Assembly (NCBI RefSeq): GCF_003600355.1
Contig: NZ_CP032416.1
Coordinates: forward strand, 1,508,183 to 1,572,182
Direction: 5' to 3'
Source of the DNA: Clostridium fermenticellae
GTDB taxonomy: Bacteria; Bacillota; Clostridia; Clostridiales; Clostridiaceae
DNA length: 64,000 nucleotides
Below the pieces are notes generated by a model. It ran no database searches and was not told where the DNA came from. It was given only the letters and a program-made list of their open reading frames with translations. Of the stretch, positions 20,182-29,164 are shown one piece after another; the first letter of the stretch is position 1; each line of letters starts with the position of its first letter. The translations under genes and the position numbers were made by a program.

Positions 20182-20395
20182 AAGACCAGACCTCTAGCTT
20201 GGGGCGAGAAGTCTGGTCGCGTTACCACCCATATTTGTAACTCAATTAAATTAACGGCACTGCCGGTAAAGCTTACTCTTAATTCAGCTAACTGTTCAAG
20301 GGTGATTTTCAATAGTTTCTGATTTATGGGCTTTCACCTAATCCCACTCTCTTTTAAATCTTTTACTAAATACTCTTCCCTATCATAACATTTAA
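20182..20395 (-). promoter_or_regulatory. T-box riboswitch leader of the ilv operon, probable Ile specifier
   Basis: The minus-strand leader has Stem I with AGAGAG and the conserved apical GGTGAAAGCCC. The 3' side of the specifier loop contains ATT followed by GAA and then CACCCTTGAAC, so ATT (Ile) is the likely specifier. The T-box itself reads GGGTGGTAACGCG (20218-20230), one base off the usual ACCGCG. TGGT pairs with an acceptor end that has A73, which fits tRNA-Ile. The terminator is at 20183-20218. Confidence 0.92.
20183..20218 (-). terminator. T-box terminator hairpin
   Basis: GACCAGAC pairs with GTCTGGTC around a 19-base loop, followed on the minus strand by a run of seven T. It is mutually exclusive with the T-box antiterminator. 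Confidence 0.85.
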
Positions 20396-20431
20396 AAATC
20401 GAAATTATATTTTTTGTTTTTGTTGTTCTTA

Positions 20432-20460
20432 AATTTACTACAATTTTTTTACGTTGTCAA
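20432..20460 (-). promoter_or_regulatory. proximal candidate promoter of the ilv operon
   Basis: TTGACA (complement of 20455-20460), a 17-base spacer and TAAATT (complement of 20432-20437), ending about 40 bases before T-box Stem I. Confidence 0.6.
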
Positions 20461-20503
20461 CACTTTTTTATTTATTTTTTGCGTTTTATTAAGTGTTATG
20501 TGA

Positions 20504-20535
20504 CATATGATAAATTCTTTTATTGCATATGTCAA
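20504..20535 (-). promoter_or_regulatory. distal candidate promoter overlapped by an inverted repeat
   Basis: TTGACA (complement of 20530-20535), a 17-base spacer and TATCAT (complement of 20507-20512). The inverted repeat TGACATATG / CATATGTCA overlays both hexamers, which is the layout of an operator for a dimeric repressor. The rest of the 20396-20733 stretch is AT-rich and shows nothing else. Confidence 0.5.
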
Positions 20536-20733
20536 TACATTTTTAATAATTTATTTTTTTATTCTATTTTAATGTCCTTTGATTAAACTTTTTCACTTAT
20601 ACATTATTGAATTTTATTACTCATAAATAATAAAATAATATTTCTTTTATTCATTTTTCATTAAATCTATTTTGATTTTTGTACTTATAATTCCGCCCTT
20701 TATAGTATATTAATTTTCAAACATCATAATAAA

Positions 20734-21681
20734 TTATCCAAGTATCACCATATAAATAGGTATTACTACAGCACTTAAAATTGTTGTAATTACAGTCATT
20801 ACTGTTGCATATTTATAATCCGCATTATAGTTCCTGGCAACTATAGCTGTATTTGTCATTACCGGCATAGCAGCTTGTATAACAAAAACCTTTTTCATCA
20901 AAACAGGTACTGGCCAATAATATGCTGATATAAATATTAGGATTGGTGATACTATAAACCTTCCAATAAGTACAAACACCATATCTTTATCAATTTTTAA
21001 GCTATCTAATTTAAAGGAGTACAGTGTTATACCTATAAACAACATTGAAAGCGGTGTTGTTAAATTTCCAAAATATTTACATGTATCAAGTGCAAATTTG
21101 GGTATATGTATATTGAATATCACAAGTATTATTGCAATAATAAAACCAATCAATGGTGCTGAAAATATTCTCTTTAAAGTTTCTTTTGAAAAAATATTTG
21201 CATGTTTTCCTTCATTGCTTTCTCCATCCGCACATATGCCATAGCTTCCTATTGTCCAAAAAAATGTTGTATTAGCTATGTAATAAATAAGTACATATGG
21301 TATACTCTTGTTTCCAAATAAAGCCATATTTACTGGAAGTCCTATAAATATAGAATTTGATACAAAAAACATAGATCTAAACGTTCCTATTCTGCCTTTC
21401 CTAACCTTAATAAGTTTAGATACAACGATGGCTATTAGATATGTAACAGCCATCGATGAAAATGGAATTATAACTCCTTTTCCAAGATGCGTTAATTTTT
21501 CTTTATCAAGGTTCCCTATTATATCGGATATCATAAGACAAGGAAGTGATAATCCACATACTACTTTTGTAAAAATAGCTGCTGTCTTTTGGTCAAACCA
21601 TTTCTTATATGTAAGAATACATCCTACAGTAATCATTATTATTATACTAAGTATACTTTCTAAAGCATTAAATATAATCAT
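20734..21681 (-). CDS. AEC family transporter (auxin efflux carrier/malate permease type)
   Basis: 315 residues with about ten hydrophobic segments in two five-helix halves. It starts LESILSIIIMITVGCILTYK and has the conserved AMPVMTNTAIVARNYNAD near the C-terminus, typical of AEC carriers, which move malate or other small organic acids or amino acids. Substrate unknown. The ATG follows GGGGGCG. It is upstream of, and same-strand with, the ilv operon but separated from it by over 300 bases with promoters. Confidence 0.85.
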   Translation of the reverse strand: MIIFNALESILSIIIMITVGCILTYKKWFDQKTAAIFTKVVCGLSLPCLMISDIIGNLDKEKLTHLGKGVIIPFSSMAVTYLIAIVVSKLIKVRKGRIGTFRSMFFVSNSIFIGLPVNMALFGNKSIPYVLIYYIANTTFFWTIGSYGICADGESNEGKHANIFSKETLKRIFSAPLIGFIIAIILVIFNIHIPKFALDTCKYFGNLTTPLSMLFIGITLYSFKLDSLKIDKDMVFVLIGRFIVSPILIFISAYYWPVPVLMKKVFVIQAAMPVMTNTAIVARNYNADYKYATVMTVITTILSAVVIPIYMVILG

Positions 21682-21895
21682 TCTGATATCGCCCCCGTCA
21701 AAACGCTGTAAAAATTATTTTAAATTTTAAATTCTATTTTCCATACTAATTAAAATTTTATACATTTGTAATTATGCCATATATTTTTTAATAGTCAAAT
21801 AAAAAATAAATTTAATTTTATTTTTTATATAACATAACAGACAAATAAATTTTCATATATTTATATTAACTTATATAAAAAAATAGAAAATGTAG

Positions 21896-21925
21896 TTGGA
21901 TATTTTAATTATTATGTGGTAAAAT
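21896..21925 (+). promoter_or_regulatory. candidate promoter of the terC-like gene
   Basis: TTGGAT at 21896-21901 and TAAAAT at 21920-21925 with an 18-base spacer, in an otherwise featureless AT-rich gap (21682-21998). I looked for a yybP-ykoY manganese riboswitch, common before terC-type genes, and did not see one. Confidence 0.5.
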
Positions 21926-21998
21926 ATATTGTATTAAATAAGTTCACATACTTCTTTAACTAATATTTTACATTTTTTAAAATTGGAGTGATGACAAT

Positions 21999-22679
21999 AT
22001 GGATGTTTTATTAGCCTCAATAATGGGAGCGCTTCAAATTACATTATTAGATATAGTTTTAAGTGGTGATAACATAGGAGTAATAGCATTAGCCACTAAA
22101 AACCTACCACCAAAACATGCAAAACTAGTCTCTATTATAGGAGTATTTGCTGCTGTAATTTTGAGAATTATATTTACATGTTTTGTATCATATATTCTAA
22201 TGATTCAGTGGCTTCCAATAAAATTAATTGGCGGATTACTTCTATTAAAAATAACATGGAATTTTATAAAATCAGGTAATGAAGAGTCTACGGCACATGT
22301 AAATTCATCTAATAAATTTATGAGCGCAATAATAAATATAATAGTAGCAGATGCAACAATGAGCCTTGATAATGTACTTGCTATAGCTGGTGCCGCACAT
22401 GGTAATGTAGTACTTATAATATTTGGCCTTCTACTAAATATACCAATAATATTCTTTGGAAGCCAATATGTAGCAAAACTTATGCAAAAATACCCAATAG
22501 TAACTTATATTGGTGGAGCGATTCTTGCACATACTTCATTTAAGATGTTATTAGAAGACAATTTTATAGCATCATTTACACCTGATATAATGGAATTCAT
22601 AATACCATTTGCAGCCGCTATTTTAACATTAATATATGGTATGTATATATTAAATAATCTAAAAGAGCATAAGGTTTGA
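21999..22679 (+). CDS. TerC family metal exporter, YjbE type
   Basis: 226 residues with about seven membrane segments. The two conserved acidic repeats, LDIVLSGDNIGVIALA near residue 18 and DATMSLDNVLAIAGAAHG near residue 117, are the hallmark of TerC proteins. Bacillus homologues export manganese and supply it to secreted enzymes; that role is inferred here. The start follows TTGGAGTGATG. Confidence 0.85.
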   Translation: MDVLLASIMGALQITLLDIVLSGDNIGVIALATKNLPPKHAKLVSIIGVFAAVILRIIFTCFVSYILMIQWLPIKLIGGLLLLKITWNFIKSGNEESTAHVNSSNKFMSAIINIIVADATMSLDNVLAIAGAAHGNVVLIIFGLLLNIPIIFFGSQYVAKLMQKYPIVTYIGGAILAHTSFKMLLEDNFIASFTPDIMEFIIPFAAAILTLIYGMYILNNLKEHKV

Positions 22680-22698
22680 CTTCTTTCTACTAAAATTA

Positions 22699-22733
22699 GA
22701 AAATGTCCTTGTGATTACCACAAGGACATTTTT
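22699..22733. terminator. bidirectional terminator between terC and cdsB
   Basis: A stem of about 15 bp around AAATGTCCTTGTG and its complement with a 5-base loop and T-run, placed between convergent genes. Confidence 0.85.
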
Positions 22734-22751
22734 CTAACTAATAATATTTTA

Positions 22752-24026
22752 CTAATTACATGAATTCATCATTACATCTAATATAACATCATCGGTTGCA
22801 GACATTCCTTCATTAGATACTCTTGCCAAATTTTGTATTGTATTTTCTACACTTTCAGACAATATTCCATCTCTATCTGGTATAAATATATTCTTCATAG
22901 CCATTTTAGCAGCATCGATAGCTGCGCCTACTGATATAGCTAACTTATATGAACACCCAACTTTAGCACCATCACATATCATTCCACTTATACCAGCAAC
23001 CATATTTTTAATGTCTCCTTCTATTTGCTCAATTGTTCCTCCAAGTAAATATGTGATTCCTGCTGATGCACCGACTCCTGCTGCGACTCCACATCCACAT
23101 ACAGGCGACAGAGAACCTGTATAACTTTTTACATATATAGTGACAAGATGACTTAATGTAACACTTCTTATTATTTTTTCATGGTCTATATTCATATTTT
23201 CACCTATTATTGCAATTGGAAGTATTGCGACAAGTCCATGATTTCCACTTCCTGCACTACTCATAACAGGAAGTGCATGTCCTGACATTCTAGCCTCAGA
23301 TGCTGCCGAAGTTATAGCTTTTGCATAATGTTCTATATCTTCCTTTTCACTTTTAAACATATTTCCGATTCCTATACCAAGGTTATACTTGAAGCAGTCC
23401 ATAGCCATTCTTTTATTCATTATTATTCCTTCATCAATAAATTCTATTTTATCAAGACTTACGGTATCAACAAATTCTTTTAAATCTGCAATTTTAAACT
23501 CTCTAATCCTATCTCTTATAGAAGCTTTATTTTCAATTTTTGTATCACAATCATCTTTTGAAATTTCTTTACCATTTTTCTCAAGAAGTACTATATTTAA
23601 ATGAGTTTTCTTTATTATAACTCTTGACGTATTATTTTTTCCACTTGCAATAACTTCAATATACAATCCATCTGCATCTTTTTTTAATTTAAGGTTTATA
23701 ATATTTTTATCAATTAATTTAAGTGCTTCATTTAGACTTTCATTTGTAACTTCTTTTAATACTTCAAGCTTATATTCAGATTTTCCAATAACTAATGCTA
23801 GTGCAGCTGCAACTTTAATACCTTTTTCGTTTGTACCTGGTATTCCGACTTCTTTTCCATTTTTCATTATATTTCTATCAACATATATATCGAGCTTTTG
23901 AATATCTTCTCCAAGCAGTTCTTTTGCTTTAGCAACTGCATAGGCAACTGCTGTTGGTTCTGTGCATCCTAATGCAGGGACAACTTGATCATGCAATATA
24001 TCTAATAATAATTTTTCATTTTTCAT
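22752..24026 (-). CDS. cdsB: L-cysteine desulfidase (CdsB/CyuA, UPF0597 family)
   Basis: 424 residues. It degrades L-cysteine to pyruvate, ammonia and sulfide with a [4Fe-4S] cluster. Ligand-type cysteines are seen in GCTEPTAVAYA, PVCGCGVAAG and MICDGAKVGCSYK. The start at 24026 is eight bases behind a perfect AGGAGGT. A sigma-54 promoter lies 46 bases upstream of the start and a sigma-54 activator gene is the next gene upstream, matching the CdsR/CdsB pair known from C. difficile. The serine dehydratase alpha-chain family is a more distant alternative. Confidence 0.88.
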   Translation of the reverse strand: MKNEKLLLDILHDQVVPALGCTEPTAVAYAVAKAKELLGEDIQKLDIYVDRNIMKNGKEVGIPGTNEKGIKVAAALALVIGKSEYKLEVLKEVTNESLNEALKLIDKNIINLKLKKDADGLYIEVIASGKNNTSRVIIKKTHLNIVLLEKNGKEISKDDCDTKIENKASIRDRIREFKIADLKEFVDTVSLDKIEFIDEGIIMNKRMAMDCFKYNLGIGIGNMFKSEKEDIEHYAKAITSAASEARMSGHALPVMSSAGSGNHGLVAILPIAIIGENMNIDHEKIIRSVTLSHLVTIYVKSYTGSLSPVCGCGVAAGVGASAGITYLLGGTIEQIEGDIKNMVAGISGMICDGAKVGCSYKLAISVGAAIDAAKMAMKNIFIPDRDGILSESVENTIQNLARVSNEGMSATDDVILDVMMNSCN

Positions 24027-24071
24027 ATAATAATACCTCCTAATCATATAAATACTTTACAATAAATTTAT

Positions 24072-24089
24072 AAGCAAATTTTGTGCCAA
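24072..24089 (-). promoter_or_regulatory. sigma-54 (-24/-12) promoter of cdsB
   Basis: The minus strand reads TTGGCAC, five bases, TTGCTT, a full match to the sigma-54 consensus with invariant GG and GC in the right spacing. It lies 46 bases before the cdsB start. Confidence 0.92.
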
Positions 24090-24130
24090 TGCATTATATA
24101 AATTTAACTTAGATATATAAGTTGATTTAG

Positions 24131-24166
24131 TCCGATTAAGAAGCAGTTATATCCGGTTAAAAAACA
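24131..24166 (-). promoter_or_regulatory. tandem activator sites (UAS) for the sigma-54 activator
   Basis: Two direct repeats, TCCGATTAAGAAGCA (24131-24145) and TCCGGTTAAAAAACA (24152-24166) on the plus strand, match at 12 of 15 positions. They are 21 bp apart, i.e. two helical turns, and lie 42-94 bases upstream of the -24 box. This placement fits binding by CdsR. Confidence 0.65.
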
Positions 24167-24213
24167 AATAATTATCATTTTTGATAATTTGATTATCAAA
24201 AATGATAATTATT
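24167..24213 (-). terminator. terminator of cdsR, 22-bp perfect stem
   Basis: Arms 24167-24188 and 24192-24213 are perfect with a 3-base loop and begin at the cdsR stop codon. On the minus strand a TTTTTT run follows. It isolates cdsR from the cdsB promoter just downstream. Confidence 0.88.
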
Positions 24214-25964
24214 CAGTCCTCAAGTTTTCTATAAAGAGTTGCTGTACTTATATTAAGTTTTTTAGCTATTAATTTTTTCGAATCAGTATTATTTCCATAT
24301 AATTTCATATATTTCAATATCACTTGCTTTTCAAATTCATCTACCATATTTTTTAGTGTTTTATTGTCATCTGCATTATTTCTATCATTCAATATTCTAT
24401 TTGATATTGTACCAAGGGTTATTACATCATGCGTTTCAAAATTTATAGCATATTCTATTAAATTCTGAAGTTCCCTGACATTTCCGGGCCAGGAATACTC
24501 AAGCATCGCCTTCTCTGCCAGCCTATCAAATCCCATTATATTTTTTCCATAGATTTTATTATATCTATTTAAAAAATAGTTTGCAAGCTGCAAAATGTCA
24601 TTTTTTCTCTCTCTAAGTGATGGTATATTAATTGGAATAACATTTAATCTATAAAATAGGTCCCTCCTAAACTCATTCTTTTCTACCATTTTATATAAAT
24701 TCCTATTTGTTGCAGCTATTATTCTCGGATTTACCTTTATTGTATTCACTCCTCCAACTCTCATGATTTCCTTTTCTTCAAGTACTCTTAAGAGTTTTAC
24801 TTGCATATGCAGTGGTAAATCTCCTATTTCATCCAAGAAAATAGTTCCGTCTTTAGCTATTTCAAATTTACCAATCTTACCATTGCTGCTGGCTCCGGTG
24901 AATGCTCCTTTTTCATATCCGAATAATTCACTTTCAACTAAACTTTCTGGAATTGCACCGCAATTTATAGTCATAAAAACTTCACTCTTCCTGTAGCTCT
25001 CAAAATGAATTGCCCTTGCAAAAAGTTCTTTTCCGGTTCCACTTTCACCTAATAATAATACAGGTACATTCTGTTTTGATATTTGTTTTGCCTGTTCAAT
25101 AACCTTTGAGAAAATCAAACTGTCCCCTATTATATTATTAAAGGTAAATATCGAATGCTTCTCATTTATTTTTAAAACTGATCTCTGAAGTTTATTAAAA
25201 TCTTTGAATGTTATAACACTTCCTGAAAAGATACCGTTTACTCTTATAGGCTTTACCGAAAGTAAAAAATCGTACCTTTTTCTTTCTTTTTCTATAGTTA
25301 TCTGTTCTTCTTCAATTACATAATTACTCTTTTTAAATTTATCTACAATTCTATAAGGAATTATGGATTTTAAATCACTTCCTATTGCACTCTGTTTTTT
25401 TAGGTTAAACTTTTCTTTTATATACTTATTTAAATTCAATATTTTGTTTTGCCCATCTATTATTATAATTCCTTCATTAACAGAGTCTATAACCGTTAAT
25501 AATTCTTTAGATTTATATTCAAGTTTACTGCTAAAATTTTTCTCACTTATGCGAGATGATATAAGACTACTCAATCTTTTTTCAAAATCTCTATAGCTGT
25601 CTATTTTTTTCAAGAACCCTTCCTTCTGTGATTCATCAAAAATTATCATAGCCATAGCGCCTTCTACTTTTCCATCTATTATTATAGGTAAGCAGAATTC
25701 GGCTTTTTCATCACATTCATTTTTTATTTCACATGTAATACATTCACTGCACTCTCCTGGGTTCTTAACAAAATAAGGTTCCCCAGTTAAAACACATTTT
25801 TGAAATACTGAATTTTTAGGGCCAATATATCCTACTTTTTCTTTTAACTCACCCGTTCCAGCTATTCTTAATAAATTTTTATCCATAATAGTAATATCTA
25901 TTCCCATAATAGCTTTTATAGTTTCAGCTATTTCTTGAAGTTCATCCCGTATCTGATCTACCAT
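24213..25964 (-). CDS. cdsR: sigma-54-dependent activator of cysteine catabolism (CdsR-like)
   Basis: 583 residues: an N-terminal sensor region (about 1-140) with cysteines at 57, 72, 75, 78, 84 and 91; a PAS domain (about 150-255); a central AAA+ domain with Walker A GESGTGKE, the sigma-54 contact loop GAFTGA, Walker B-type GTIFLDEIGDLP and R-finger region; and a C-terminal Fis-type helix-turn-helix (SKKLIAKKLNISTATLYRKL). It should act on the -24/-12 promoter directly downstream. The name rests on the context with cdsB. The ATG follows AGAGGGGAG. Confidence 0.87.
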   Translation of the reverse strand: MVDQIRDELQEIAETIKAIMGIDITIMDKNLLRIAGTGELKEKVGYIGPKNSVFQKCVLTGEPYFVKNPGECSECITCEIKNECDEKAEFCLPIIIDGKVEGAMAMIIFDESQKEGFLKKIDSYRDFEKRLSSLISSRISEKNFSSKLEYKSKELLTVIDSVNEGIIIIDGQNKILNLNKYIKEKFNLKKQSAIGSDLKSIIPYRIVDKFKKSNYVIEEEQITIEKERKRYDFLLSVKPIRVNGIFSGSVITFKDFNKLQRSVLKINEKHSIFTFNNIIGDSLIFSKVIEQAKQISKQNVPVLLLGESGTGKELFARAIHFESYRKSEVFMTINCGAIPESLVESELFGYEKGAFTGASSNGKIGKFEIAKDGTIFLDEIGDLPLHMQVKLLRVLEEKEIMRVGGVNTIKVNPRIIAATNRNLYKMVEKNEFRRDLFYRLNVIPINIPSLRERKNDILQLANYFLNRYNKIYGKNIMGFDRLAEKAMLEYSWPGNVRELQNLIEYAINFETHDVITLGTISNRILNDRNNADDNKTLKNMVDEFEKQVILKYMKLYGNNTDSKKLIAKKLNISTATLYRKLED

Positions 25965-26070
25965 AAAAACTCCCCTCTTATAAAAAGCCTTGTGAAACCT
26001 AGTACTTATAATATAATTATATAACTATTAAATTATATTTAACAAGAACCAATAATGAAATTATTAGACA

Positions 26071-26116
26071 TATATATAGCTCACAGTTAGATTAACCAAA
26101 CTGTGAGCTATATATA
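26071..26116 (-). terminator. terminator of the amino-acid-binding lipoprotein gene
   Basis: A perfect 18-bp stem (26071-26088 with 26099-26116) and 10-base loop, 5 bases past the stop codon region. It lacks a strong U-tract. Confidence 0.7.
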
Positions 26117-26121
26117 ATTTA

Positions 26122-26940
26122 TTATTTCATTTTGTATATATCGTACCCGAACCATTTAATTGAAAGTTTTGATAATGTTCCATCAGATTTAAGTTCATCT
26201 AATGCTTTTTGAAGGGATTTCTTGAGTTCCTTATCTTCTTTCTTTATACCTATTCCTATAGGTTCTTTAGTAAGTCTTTCATTTAATATTTTGTATTTAT
26301 CACTATCTTTTTTAACATAATATCCACCAACTTGACCATCTACTATTAACGCATCAGTTCTTCCAATCGCTAGATCATGAAATGCTTCTGTTACCTTATC
26401 ATATTCTTTAACAGTTTTAGCTCCCTCAACTTTCTTTGCTGCCTGATCACCTGTGGATCCTAATTGTGCTGATAATATTTTCCCCTTTAAATCAGATTTA
26501 GTTTTTATTGAATCATCATTTTTTCTTGTTACAATTATCTGTCCACCATCAACGTATGGTCCTACAAAATCTATCTCTTTTTTTCTCTCTTGAGTCATAC
26601 TCAATGATGAAATAATAGCATCGAATTTCCCGGATTTAAGTGCTAATACAATTCCATTAAAATCCGTAGTAGTAACTTCAAGTTTAACTCCTATTTTTTT
26701 AGCAAGGGCATTGCCCAAATCTATATCAAAGCCAACTAAATTACTCTTGTCATCTCTAAATTCCATTGGCGGATAAGAATCATCCAACCCTATTGTAAAT
26801 TTTCCTGCATCTTTAACCTTTTGAAGTGAATTATCAGTTGATTTAGAATTGCTAGTATTATTGCTGCTTGTGCAACCTGCAAATAATGAAATAGTCATTA
26901 AACAAGTTATTAATAAAGCAGATATTTTGAATTTTTTCAT
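26122..26940 (-). CDS. amino acid ABC transporter substrate-binding lipoprotein
   Basis: 272 residues. A lipoprotein signal peptide (MKKFKISALLITCLM...) ends in the lipobox LFAGC, so it is membrane-anchored outside the cell. The mature part is a family 3 periplasmic-binding protein (FTIGLDDSYPPMEFRD, VGFDIDLGNALAKKIG, FDAIISSLSMTQERKK). These bind polar amino acids or cystine. No permease or ATPase gene is adjacent, so it works with an unlinked transporter. Nearness to cdsR/cdsB makes cysteine or cystine a reasonable guess only. The ATG follows AGGGGGAAGG. Confidence 0.83.
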   Translation of the reverse strand: MKKFKISALLITCLMTISLFAGCTSSNNTSNSKSTDNSLQKVKDAGKFTIGLDDSYPPMEFRDDKSNLVGFDIDLGNALAKKIGVKLEVTTTDFNGIVLALKSGKFDAIISSLSMTQERKKEIDFVGPYVDGGQIIVTRKNDDSIKTKSDLKGKILSAQLGSTGDQAAKKVEGAKTVKEYDKVTEAFHDLAIGRTDALIVDGQVGGYYVKKDSDKYKILNERLTKEPIGIGIKKEDKELKKSLQKALDELKSDGTLSKLSIKWFGYDIYKMK

Positions 26941-27201
26941 TTTGCCTTCCCCCTATTATTCTTTTTTATAATTATACAATCAAATCTATAAATATGCAAC
27001 AAACTTTTTTATGTATAAGAAATAATTAACACTATATAAATATCAATCTCTAAAATGTATCTTTATGCATATGCATATCTATAATAATTAAGACTTTAAT
27101 CAATAATATTATTTATTATTAATATTATAAATGTATTAGTATTGATAACTTCACAATACTTGATATATAATTGTATTTGAAATTACAAGGAGGTTATTTA
27201 A

Positions 27202-28053
27202 ATGTCAAAAATTGCTTTGGTAACAGACAGTACATCTGATTTAAATGAAGAAATAATAAAAAAATTTAATATAAAAGTATTGCCTCTAAGAATAATATAT
27301 AAAAATCATGAATATATAGACAGAGTTAATATAACTCCCGATTATGTGTATGATAATTTAGATAAAGAAATTCCGCACACCTCTCTCCCATCTATAAACG
27401 ATATAGAAAAACTCTTCAATGACTTAGAGGCTCAAGGGTATACACATGTTATTGCTGTATGTATTTCATCAGGTTTATCAGGCACATACAATGCATTAAA
27501 GTTAGTAAGCCAAAATTATGCCAATATGAAAATAACCGTATTTGATTCAAAAGCTTTAACTTTAGGTGCCGGAGCAATAATAATAAAATGTGGTGAATTA
27601 ATAGAACAGGGAAAAAATTATGATGAAATCTTAGAATATCTCCCTAAAATAAGAAATAGTATATCAATATACTACATAGTAGATACTCTTACCTACCTAA
27701 TAAAGGGTGGAAGAATAGGAAAAGTTTCTGGTACAGTTGGTGAACTTTTAAATATAAAACCTATAATATCTATAAATAAAGATGGTATATATTATACATA
27801 TACAAAAGTACGTGGTAAAAAGAAAGCACTAAATAAACTTACTGAAATAATTGAAAGCATACTAAAAGAATATAAGTCTAGAGTTTGGGTGCTTCACGGT
27901 GGTGCTGAAGCACAGGCCAAAACACTATATGAACATTTTGAAAAAGCTAAAAATATAACCTTTTTAGGTTTTGGAAATATAGGCCCAGTTGCCGGTGTAC
28001 ATACGGGACCTGGATTGATTGGAATAACTATAATGAGAGAACTAAATTTATAA
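27202..28053 (+). CDS. DegV family fatty acid-binding protein
   Basis: 283 residues with the DegV fold: VTDSTSDL near the N-terminus, PHTSLPSINDI, AVCISSGLSGTYNA with the conserved Ser that contacts a lipid head group, and a C-terminal GPVAGVHTGPGLIGI loop. Firmicute relatives (FakB) present fatty acids to the kinase FakA, but single DegV proteins have unknown ligands. AAGGAGG lies before the ATG. It ends 16 bases before the next gene, so the two are probably one operon. Confidence 0.88.
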   Translation: MSKIALVTDSTSDLNEEIIKKFNIKVLPLRIIYKNHEYIDRVNITPDYVYDNLDKEIPHTSLPSINDIEKLFNDLEAQGYTHVIAVCISSGLSGTYNALKLVSQNYANMKITVFDSKALTLGAGAIIIKCGELIEQGKNYDEILEYLPKIRNSISIYYIVDTLTYLIKGGRIGKVSGTVGELLNIKPIISINKDGIYYTYTKVRGKKKALNKLTEIIESILKEYKSRVWVLHGGAEAQAKTLYEHFEKAKNITFLGFGNIGPVAGVHTGPGLIGITIMRELNL

Positions 28054-28069
28054 TAAGGAGAATTTTATA

Positions 28070-29086
28070 GTGGATTTTTTAAAAGAACTTTGGTCAAAGG
28101 AATCCTTTAAAAGATTTTTATTTTTTATTGGTTTGATATTTATATTTTACCTTTGCAGATCATTAATAAATTTATTTTTACTGACATTTTTGTTTACTTA
28201 TCTTATGAACAGTCTTCATGAATTTGTTATAAGACATTTAAAAAAAGTTACACCTATAAGAGAAAAGATAGTAACTATTTGTCTTTATCTTATTTTATTT
28301 ACATCTATTGTACTTATAATTGTAAACTATATACCACTGCTCATAACTCAAAGCAAATATCTCATAAATCAAGCTTCAGATATAAACACAACACAAATAC
28401 ATAGTTCAAATGTGATACAACAATATATTAATAGTGCCCTTGACCAAATTAATTTAAACAACTATCTTAAATCTGGAGTAAATGTAACAATACAATTGGC
28501 TACTAATATAGGCAAATGGGGTGCATATGCTTTTATTGCAATTATGCTCAGTCTATTTTTCATGCTTGAAAAGAAAAAAATCATAACCTTTTTAAGTAAA
28601 TTTGAAGACAGTAAGATATCCGGAATTTACAAATATTTTTGTTTTTTCGGCAATAATTTCTTAAACTCATTCGGTAAGGTCATACAGGCTCAAATAATAA
28701 TTGCATTTGTAAATACAATATTATCAGTTATAGTACTTTTTATTTTAAATTTTCCGCAGCTTATAACTATTGGTTTTATGATATACATTTTAAGTTTAAT
28801 ACCAGTAGCTGGCGTCATAATTTCCTTAGTTCCACTTTCAATTATAGCTTTTAAAATAGGTGGCCTTACTAAAGTTATATATGTACTTATAATGGTTGCT
28901 GTACTTCATTTAATAGAAAGTTATATTTTAAATCCAAAACTAATGTCATCAAAAGTACATTTACCTATTTTCTTTACATTTGTAATATTAATAGCCTCAG
29001 AACACTTTATAGGATTTTGGGGATTATTAATAGGTATACCTCTTGTAATGTTCATACTAGACCTTCTTGATGTAAAACTTAAATAA
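28070..29086 (+). CDS. AI-2E family (PerM-type) transporter
   Basis: 338 residues with seven to eight membrane helices and a central soluble insertion (about 100-145). The C-terminal half has GFMIYILSLIPVAGVIISLVPL and the ESYILNPKLMSSKVHLP block that define the family. Members export small molecules or ions such as autoinducer-2 or Na+/H+; the substrate cannot be told here. The start is GTG at 28070, nine bases after AAGGAG. Confidence 0.85.
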   Translation: MDFLKELWSKESFKRFLFFIGLIFIFYLCRSLINLFLLTFLFTYLMNSLHEFVIRHLKKVTPIREKIVTICLYLILFTSIVLIIVNYIPLLITQSKYLINQASDINTTQIHSSNVIQQYINSALDQINLNNYLKSGVNVTIQLATNIGKWGAYAFIAIMLSLFFMLEKKKIITFLSKFEDSKISGIYKYFCFFGNNFLNSFGKVIQAQIIIAFVNTILSVIVLFILNFPQLITIGFMIYILSLIPVAGVIISLVPLSIIAFKIGGLTKVIYVLIMVAVLHLIESYILNPKLMSSKVHLPIFFTFVILIASEHFIGFWGLLIGIPLVMFILDLLDVKLK

Positions 29087-29093
29087 TCAAAAG

Positions 29094-29126
29094 GAGTATA
29101 CTACCTATTGGAGTATACTCTTTTTT
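29094..29126 (+). terminator. terminator after the DegV/AI-2E pair
   Basis: GAGTATAC (29094-29101) pairs with GTATACTC (29113-29120) and TTTTTT follows. Confidence 0.85.
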
Positions 29127-29164
29127 ATAGTACTGAATCTTGGCAACATATACTGGAGGGTAAA

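Noticed and set aside
21730-21998. Possible yybP-ykoY manganese riboswitch before the terC-like gene
   Set aside because: The conserved aptamer pieces are not present in this AT-rich stretch.
22752-24026. L-serine dehydratase alpha chain
   Set aside because: The length, cysteine pattern and the sigma-54 activator context fit the cysteine desulfidase family better.
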